The notes under the pieces: model-generated | Seen by the model: only the letters and a program-made list of their open reading frames with translations | The model's database searches: none | Told to the model about the DNA's origin: nothing | Position numbers and translations under genes: made by a program | Assembly: GCA_023386835.1 (NCBI GenBank) | Contig: JAEWIY010000232.1 | Location: forward strand, 1 to 29,207 | Reading direction: 5' to 3' | Source: Verrucomicrobiota bacterium | Lineage (GTDB): Bacteria; Verrucomicrobiota; Verrucomicrobiia; Opitutales; Opitutaceae | Length of the DNA stretch: 29,207 bases | Shown here: in pieces, positions 24,297 to 29,207 of the stretch | Layout of the letters: each line of letters begins with the position of its first letter | Numbering within the stretch: the stretch's first letter is position 1

Positions 24297-24640
24297 CCCG
24301 AACCAAGCTTCACCACCACAAAGGCACGAAGGACACGAAAGGGGAGAGCCTCTGACGAGGCTGGAGATGGGAGAAGGAACCGACCGTCGGAACAGCTGGT
24401 TCGGAGACTACTCCTCGCTCCGACCTTAACGGCTTTGCGGCTTCGCGCTTAAGTTCTGAGTCCGAACTACTCGCTACTTCCTTCGTGTCCTTTGTGCCTT
24501 AGTGGTGAACACATTCCGGGATAACTTCGCTCCGGCCTTAACGGCTTAGCGTCTTTGCGCTTCGCTCCGGGCTTACTCCTCAAACTTCAACTTCCGGCTG
24601 AAACTCGCCGGAGGCGACCGGCGAGCTGGGTAAAAGAATC
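24297..24640. repeat. Composite intergenic repeat island (aroC-gspD)
   Basis: No gene is seen in 24287-24768. In order: forward arm TTCACCACCACAAAGGCACG (24308), a GGAGATGGGAGAAGGAAC GA-rich piece (24362), a CGGCTTCGCGCTTAAGTTCT module (about 24439), a short CTACTCGCTACTTCC array, reverse arm CTTCGTGTCCTTTGTGCCTT (24481-24510), a second CTTAGCGTCTTTGCGCTTCG module, AAACTTCAACTTCCGGC, and the palindromic CTCGCCGGAGGCGACCGGCGAG patch. The order matches that of the 19918-20355 island. About 24645-24768, just ahead of gspD, holds nothing I can assign. Confidence 0.85.
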
Positions 24641-24768
24641 CGGCACATTTTGCCCGGGGGCCCTGTCTGCCCGAGCCCGGCGGTGCTCATATCGCCGTTT
24701 ACAACCCGTGTGCTTTAACTTCTGATCCGCTGCTCCGGCCCACTCCGTTCCCTCGTTCTTCCTGCCGC

Positions 24769-26838
24769 ATGCGCCTGTGCCTTCTTCGCTCGAGCCTGTC
24801 CGCCCTGGCTCTGGCCGCCGCTACGCCGATCCTCCCGGCCCAGATCGAAACTTCCGCCCCGAGCTCGTTGTCGGGACTGACGCCGGTCACCACTGACCCA
24901 ATACCGATCGTTCTGCCTGAGGCTCCGCTCGACGCGGTGCTGCAGCTGATCGAGATGCTCACGGGCCGGATCGTCCTGCGCCCGCAAAGCCTGCCCGGCA
25001 CCACGGTGCACCTCGAGGCCGCGAACCCGATGCCGCCCGAACAGGCGCTGCTCGCGCTCGAGACGGTGCTCGCGATGAACGGCATCGGCATCGCTCCGCT
25101 GGGCGACCGTTTCCTGAAGGTCATGCAGCTGCCCAACATGCGCGTGGAATCGCCCGAGCTCATCGAGGGCTCGACGCTCACGTTGCCGCCGTCGGGTCGC
25201 ATCGCCTCGAAAGTGTTCACGCTCGAGTTTCTGCGCGCGGTCGAATTCTTCCCGACCGTCAGCAACTTGCTCAACCCGCAGCTCGGTGGCGCGGTCCTGT
25301 TCGACAAGGCCAACGCCGCGCTGATCACCGATTCCATCAGCACGTTGCAACGGATCGAGTTGCTCGTGAACCAGCTCGACCGGCCCGTCACCGCCGGCAT
25401 GGAGCCGAAGTTCTACTCGCTCCAGTTCGCCAAGGCCTCGGACTTGGTGAACAAGATGCGCACGATCATGCAGGGCACGCTGCAGCAGCAGATGGGCAGC
25501 AGCACGTCGTTCAACGCCGACGACCGCACCAACCAGGTCGTCGTCATCGCCGACCCGCGGTTGCACGACTTTTTCGACAACCTGATCGCGAAGCTCGACG
25601 TCAAAGCCGACCCGAACACGCGCAACGAGGTCATCCCGCTTAAGCACGCCGCCGCGCCCGACGTCGCCAACCTGATCAGCCAGCTCGTTTCCGGCCAGAA
25701 CGCCGCCTCGCAACGCGCCACCGGCTCCGTGCGCCCGGGCCAGGTGGCCAACCAGCCGTCACCCGAACCGCAGGCGCAACCCGTCGCCACGGTCAATGCC
25801 GGTGATCTCGGCGTCGCGAGCAGCGAATTCAGCACCTACGTCACCGTGCTCGCCGACGAGCGCAGCAACGCCGTGGTCGTCAGCGGCACGGTCGATGACA
25901 TTCGTTTGATCCGCGAACTCGTCGAGAAGGTCGACGTGCTGCTCGCCCAGGTGCGCATCGAGGTCGTGATCGTCGAAGTGACGTTGAGCAATAATAGCTC
26001 GACCGGCATCGACACGCTCGGCCTGCAGGTCGAGAACGGCCGCCTGATCGGCTTTGCCGCGTCGGGTCCCGGCTTCCGCACCGGCGGCTTCGACGCCGAG
26101 GGCAACGCCACCGGCTTCACGCAGATCATCCGGGATGGTCGCGGCTACGACCTGACCGGCATCATTTCGCTCGGCTCCTCGGCCACCAAGAGCAACGCCA
26201 ACATCCTCTCCGTTCCGGCGATCGTCACGACGCACAACAAGGAGGCGCGGATCTTCGTCGGTCAGGAGACGCCGGTCATCAGCAGCTACCTGCCGGACGT
26301 GGCCGGCGGCGGCACCGGCGGCACGGCGGGTTACGGTTATCGCTCCACCGTCACCGGCCGCGAAGTCGGTATCGAACTTAAGGTGACACCACTCATCGGC
26401 GACGATGGCTCGGTGCAGCTCGAGATCACGCAGGTCGTTTCCGACGTGCTTCGCAACACGACGATCGACGGCAATCCGCAGCCGATCATCGGCAAGCGCG
26501 AAACCGAGTCGTTTGTCTCCGTGCGCAACGGCGAGATCATCGTGCTCGGCGGCCTGCAGCGCGACACGACCAACCGCGACCGGAGCCGGCTCGGCCCGAT
26601 CCCGATCATCGGTGACCTGCTCGGCGGCCGCACCCGCACCAACGAAAAGACCGACCTGATCTTCTTCCTGCGTCCGGTGGTGCTGACCAACTCCGCCGCG
26701 GACAACGCCGAGGCGCTTCGCCGGATCCAGGGCGGACCGCAGGAACGCGCCGTGCACCGCGCGCTCAATCCCGACGCGCCCCGCGACGAAAACGAGGACA
26801 ACTCCCGCCGCGCCCCCGTGCGCCGCGGCCCGAGATGA
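24769..26838 (+). CDS. gspD: Type II secretion-family secretin (GspD-like)
   Basis: This outer-membrane secretin forms the exit channel of a type II secretion system or type IV pilus. It has 689 residues, a signal peptide (hydrophobic 8-22, cleavage near 24-26), an N0 domain at about 45-125, N1 at about 148-205, N2 at about 213-278 and N3 at about 284-388 (with an acid- and Gln-rich insertion around 320-345). The secretin core at about 395-640 includes VRIEVVIVEVTLSNNSSTGI, ILSVPAIVTTHNKEARIFVG and the end signature IPIIGDLLGGRTRTNEKTDLI. The C-terminal 50 residues are charged (Arg/Asp/Glu), which may bind a pilotin. N3 and the loop near 509-525 are Gly/Thr-rich. gspE follows after a repeat island, so the pair is probably functionally linked. 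Confidence 0.92.
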   Translation: MRLCLLRSSLSALALAAATPILPAQIETSAPSSLSGLTPVTTDPIPIVLPEAPLDAVLQLIEMLTGRIVLRPQSLPGTTVHLEAANPMPPEQALLALETVLAMNGIGIAPLGDRFLKVMQLPNMRVESPELIEGSTLTLPPSGRIASKVFTLEFLRAVEFFPTVSNLLNPQLGGAVLFDKANAALITDSISTLQRIELLVNQLDRPVTAGMEPKFYSLQFAKASDLVNKMRTIMQGTLQQQMGSSTSFNADDRTNQVVVIADPRLHDFFDNLIAKLDVKADPNTRNEVIPLKHAAAPDVANLISQLVSGQNAASQRATGSVRPGQVANQPSPEPQAQPVATVNAGDLGVASSEFSTYVTVLADERSNAVVVSGTVDDIRLIRELVEKVDVLLAQVRIEVVIVEVTLSNNSSTGIDTLGLQVENGRLIGFAASGPGFRTGGFDAEGNATGFTQIIRDGRGYDLTGIISLGSSATKSNANILSVPAIVTTHNKEARIFVGQETPVISSYLPDVAGGGTGGTAGYGYRSTVTGREVGIELKVTPLIGDDGSVQLEITQVVSDVLRNTTIDGNPQPIIGKRETESFVSVRNGEIIVLGGLQRDTTNRDRSRLGPIPIIGDLLGGRTRTNEKTDLIFFLRPVVLTNSAADNAEALRRIQGGPQERAVHRALNPDAPRDENEDNSRRAPVRRGPR

Positions 26839-26839
26839 C

Positions 26840-27080
26840 CGGCGGCATGACCGGCGGCTCCACCGCCGGTCAGTTTAAGGTGTAAGTTTAAGTTTAAGGA
26901 TTAAGGTTCGAACCCTTATTTAGCACAAAGGCACGATGGACACGAGAACGGGCCCTGTCCGTCATCAGCCAAAAAGAATGCACTGATTCGGTCCTAGAAA
27001 AGGATCCATCTTCCACTTTGTGCCCTTTGTGCCTTTGTGGTGAAATTGCTCCCTACCCGCGAACCGCTACTCGCTACTTC
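26840..27080. repeat. Composite repeat island between gspD and gspE
   Basis: The gspD stop overlaps the first of two ATGACCGGCGG copies. The second forms the perfect hairpin 26848-26872 (TGACCGGCGG, loop CTCCA, CCGCCGGTCA). AAGTTTAAGTTTAAGGATTA follows, then forward arm TAGCACAAAGGCACGATGGA (26920), reverse arm CTTTGTGCCCTTTGTGCCTT (about 27016-27045), and the array CCTACCCGCG...CGCTACTCGCTACTT ending six bases before the gspE ATG. No ribosome-binding motif is visible before gspE. Confidence 0.85.
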
Positions 27081-27085
27081 CGCCC

Positions 27086-28822
27086 ATGTCTTCGCTTCTC
27101 GCTGAATCGCTTCCGCCTGCCATCGCCAGCCAGTTGAGTGATGAGAAACGGCAGGCGGTGCTGGAGGCGCCGCGGCGCCAGCGGGTCGCCGCCCTTGCGG
27201 CCGCCTTGGGCCAGCCCGAGCCGACCGTGCTGGCCGCACTTGCGGTCTCTGCCGGCCTCGATGTCGCGTCGGATCTGCGCGCCGACGAAGCGTCGCTGCG
27301 CCTGCTGCCGGCCCGGCTGGTGCACGAGTACCAGGTGCTGCCGATCGAAAGCGGTGGAGAAAGGAGAAAGGAGAAGGGAGAAGGAACGGAGGGGGCGGAG
27401 GATGAGCGAACGCCCCTGCACCTGGCGTGCGCCTGGCTTCCGGATGACGTCATGGCGGACTGGATACGGACGTTCACCGCCCGCCCGGTTGTCTGGCACC
27501 TCGCGGTGGCGGAACGTGTCCATCAGTTGATCATCGAGCACTTCGGTGTCGGCGCCGGCTCGCTCGAGGACGGCGACGAGGACTTCCTCGCGCCCGAGCC
27601 CACGGCCGCCGCGGCGGAGGTGGTCGACGAGGACGCTGCGGTGGTGCGTTTCGTCACCGACGTCATCACGCAGGCGATCTCCGACGAAGCGACCGACATT
27701 CACTTCGAGCCGCAGGAAGGGCAGCTGCGCATCCGTTACCGCGTGGATGGCCTGCTCGTGCCCGTGCCGGTGCCGGAGAACCTGCTGCGCTTCCAGGACG
27801 CGATCATCTCGCGCCTCAAGATCATGGCGCGCCTCAACATCTCCGAGCGCCGCCTGCCGCAGGATGGCCGCATCAACTTCCGCGCCAACGGGACCGTGTT
27901 GGACATCCGCGTCTCCACGTTTCCGACGATCTACGCCGAGTCGATCTCGCTGCGTCTGCTCAACCAGAAGAAGCAGGCGTTCACGATGGAGAAGCTCGGC
28001 ATGAGCCAGCACGAGCAGGACATCATCACGAAGATCCTCGATTACCCGCACGGCATCATCCTCGTCACGGGCCCGACGGGCTCCGGAAAATCGACGTCGC
28101 TGAATGCGTTCATGCGGAAGATTAACTCGACCGACCTGCGCATCGTGACGATCGAGGATCCGATCGAGTACGAGATCGAGGGCGTGAACCAGCTGCAGGT
28201 CCGTAACGAGATTGGCCTGACGTTTGCCAGCGCGCTGCGCCACGTGCTGCGCCAGGACCCGGACGTGATCATGGTCGGTGAAATTCGTGACCGCGAAACA
28301 GCCGACATCGCGATCCGCGCCTCGCTGACGGGTCACTTGGTCTTTTCAACGCTGCACACGAACGACGCGCCTGGAGCGATCACGCGCCTCGTCGACATGG
28401 GCATCGAGCCCTTCCTCGTCGCGTCGGCGATCGAGCTCGTGATTGCGCAACGCCTGGTCCGCCGCCTGTGCCCGGAGTGCAGCCGGGAAAGTCCGGTGCA
28501 CCACCTCAAGCTGCGCGATTCGCTCGCGATCCTCGGCCTCGATCCGGCGGAGGCGGATCTGGTCACCGCGCTCAAGTCACCGGTGGGCTGCGACCGCTGC
28601 CGCGGCACGGGCTACCGCGGCCGGATCGGCATCTTCGAAATCTTCCGGTTGAACGACGAACTGCACGAACTCGTGCTCCAGCGCGAGAGCACGCGCACGT
28701 TGACGCAGGTCGCCCGCAAGCACGGCATGCGCACCTTGCAGCAGTCCGGCTGGGAAAAGGTCAAAGCCGGCCACACCACCCTCGACGAAGTCCTCCGCGT
28801 CATCACGGTGACGGAGAAGTAG
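27086..28822 (+). CDS. gspE: Type II secretion/type IV pilus assembly ATPase (GspE/PilB-like)
   Basis: This cytoplasmic hexameric ATPase powers pseudopilus or pilus assembly. It has 578 residues: an N-terminal domain (1-150), the N-terminal ATPase subdomain with DIHFEPQEGQLRIRYRVDG at about 204-222, Walker A GPTGSGKST at 329-337, Asp box near 354-363 (IVTIEDPIEY), Walker B DPDVIMVGEIRD at 391-402, the His box GHLVFSTLHTND at 416-427, and a tetracysteine zinc motif (C462, C465, C502, C505). Residues 89-108 (SGGERRKEKGEGTEGAEDER) are encoded by a purine-rich GGAGAAAGGAGAAAGGAG-type run that matches intergenic repeats and appears to be an in-frame insertion in the N-terminal domain. Confidence 0.93.
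   Translation: MSSLLAESLPPAIASQLSDEKRQAVLEAPRRQRVAALAAALGQPEPTVLAALAVSAGLDVASDLRADEASLRLLPARLVHEYQVLPIESGGERRKEKGEGTEGAEDERTPLHLACAWLPDDVMADWIRTFTARPVVWHLAVAERVHQLIIEHFGVGAGSLEDGDEDFLAPEPTAAAAEVVDEDAAVVRFVTDVITQAISDEATDIHFEPQEGQLRIRYRVDGLLVPVPVPENLLRFQDAIISRLKIMARLNISERRLPQDGRINFRANGTVLDIRVSTFPTIYAESISLRLLNQKKQAFTMEKLGMSQHEQDIITKILDYPHGIILVTGPTGSGKSTSLNAFMRKINSTDLRIVTIEDPIEYEIEGVNQLQVRNEIGLTFASALRHVLRQDPDVIMVGEIRDRETADIAIRASLTGHLVFSTLHTNDAPGAITRLVDMGIEPFLVASAIELVIAQRLVRRLCPECSRESPVHHLKLRDSLAILGLDPAEADLVTALKSPVGCDRCRGTGYRGRIGIFEIFRLNDELHELVLQRESTRTLTQVARKHGMRTLQQSGWEKVKAGHTTLDEVLRVITVTEK
27350..27409 (+). repeat. GA-rich repeat inserted in the gspE coding sequence
   Basis: A purine run GGTGGAGAAAGGAGAAAGGA continues with GAAGGGAGAAGGAACGGAGG. 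It resembles the intergenic patches GGAGATGGGAGAAGGAACC (about 24364) and GAGAAGGGAGAAAGGAGCAA (28850-28869). Flanking codons on both sides read as ordinary GspE N-terminal domain (VHEYQVLPIE and PLHLACAWLP), so the run looks like an in-frame insertion. Confidence 0.7.
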
Positions 28823-28824
28823 GA

Positions 28825-29207
28825 CAGGCTCGGCTAGCCTCGCCTGCTTGGAGAAGGGAGAAAGGAGCAAGGAGCAGGAAGCGCCTGCGGCTGGCGCCTT
28901 CGGCGAGTTTAAGTCGGAAGTTGATGCTGGAGTAGCGAGTAGCGAGCATCCCGGCAGCCAATCCTTAAGCGCGAAGCCGCGAAGCCGCGAAGGTCTCGCG
29001 AAGAACGAATTCACCACAAAGATCGCCGAGGACGCAAAATCAGAGCGGAATGGTTGGAGAAGCAGGACTCCTGAACGGAAACCACAGGTTAGGCTCCGGA
29101 TCTCCATCTCCCCTTTGCGCCATCTTCGCATCCTCGCGTCTTCGCGCTTAGCTTCTGAGTCCGATCTACTCGCTACACGCTACTCGCTACTTCGGTCCGT
29201 TCCTGCT
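28825..29207. repeat. Composite repeat island downstream of gspE
   Basis: No gene is seen after gspE. The region holds a nested hairpin (CAGGCTCGGCTAGCCTCGCC, 28826 onward), a GA-rich patch GAGAAGGGAGAAAGGAGCAA at 28850, the palindrome-like GCGCCTTCGGCGAGTTTAAG, a reverse-orientation array GAGTAGCGAGTAGCGAGC (28931), a CCTTAAGCGCGAAGCCGCG module with a GCGAAGCC duplication, forward arm TTCACCACAAAGATCGCCGA (about 29010-29039), and near the end TCGCGTCTTCGCGCTTAGCT followed by CTACTCGCTACACGCTACTC. No terminator with a T-tract is visible after gspE. Confidence 0.8.

Noticed and set aside
23171..24319. Minus-strand ORF of 382 codons across aroC
   Set aside because: It mirrors aroC in a high-GC third-position pattern. 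The protein is Gly/Asp/Arg-rich without domains, whereas the plus-strand frame is unmistakable chorismate synthase.
27074..28336. Minus-strand ORF of 420 codons opposite gspE
   Set aside because: The composition is Arg/His/Asp/Leu-rich low-information antisense translation; gspE on the other strand has all ATPase motifs.
21540..29207. CRISPR array as explanation of the regularly recurring repeats
   Set aside because: The repeats are dispersed between genes, occur in both orientations, are imperfect and are not separated by uniform spacers; no cas genes are present.

Overview
The window looks like a chromosomal segment of a high-GC Gram-negative bacterium, most likely Verrucomicrobiota (Opitutales-like). 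Reasons: secretin and secretion/pilus ATPase genes, a DUF481-type outer-membrane barrel, a prepilin-like protein, and intergenic islands of composite 'TTCACCAC..AAGGCAC' and 'CTACTCGCTACC' repeats that I associate with such genomes. The taxon is an inference and was not tested by any search.

Region 1 (about 297-12926, + strand) is a tightly packed surface-polysaccharide cluster. Most junctions overlap (ATGA/GTGA) or are a few bases apart. It opens with a dehydrogenase, N-acetyltransferase and aminotransferase matching WbpB/WbpD/WbpE (WlbA/B/C). A WbpI-like non-hydrolysing 2-epimerase comes later, so together they could make UDP-ManNAc3NAcA, except that the UDP-GlcNAc 6-dehydrogenase (WbpA) is not in the window. 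A second aminotransferase, an SDR epimerase/dehydratase and a second hexapeptide acyltransferase probably make another amino sugar. Three glycosyltransferases, a SAM methyltransferase and a Wzx-type flippase complete the set. A decayed methyltransferase relic lies between the flippase and the epimerase.

Region 2 (12977-17424, - strand) has a type IV pilin-like gene ending in a clear intrinsic terminator, then a GT-C-type membrane glycosyltransferase and a large membrane protein with a spermidine-synthase-like domain. The last two are visibly more AT-rich than their surroundings.

Region 3 (17695-29207) is a GC-rich core-like segment: a DPM1-like GT2, a DUF481 barrel protein, nadD-rsfS, tRNA-Leu(UAA), a CobW-like protein with a degenerate P-loop, aroC, gspD and gspE. 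Nearly every gap here holds a composite repeat island: facing inverted copies of one ~30-bp arm, a CTACTCGCTACC microrepeat, GCGAAG/TTTAAG modules and small hairpins. These modules also appear inside or at the ends of genes: a GA-rich insertion in gspE, a hairpin tail on aroC and the stop codon of rsfS. The repeat family is nearly absent from regions 1 and 2, which fits acquisition of the polysaccharide and membrane genes as an island. The repeat system and its spread into coding sequence is the most interesting signal here.
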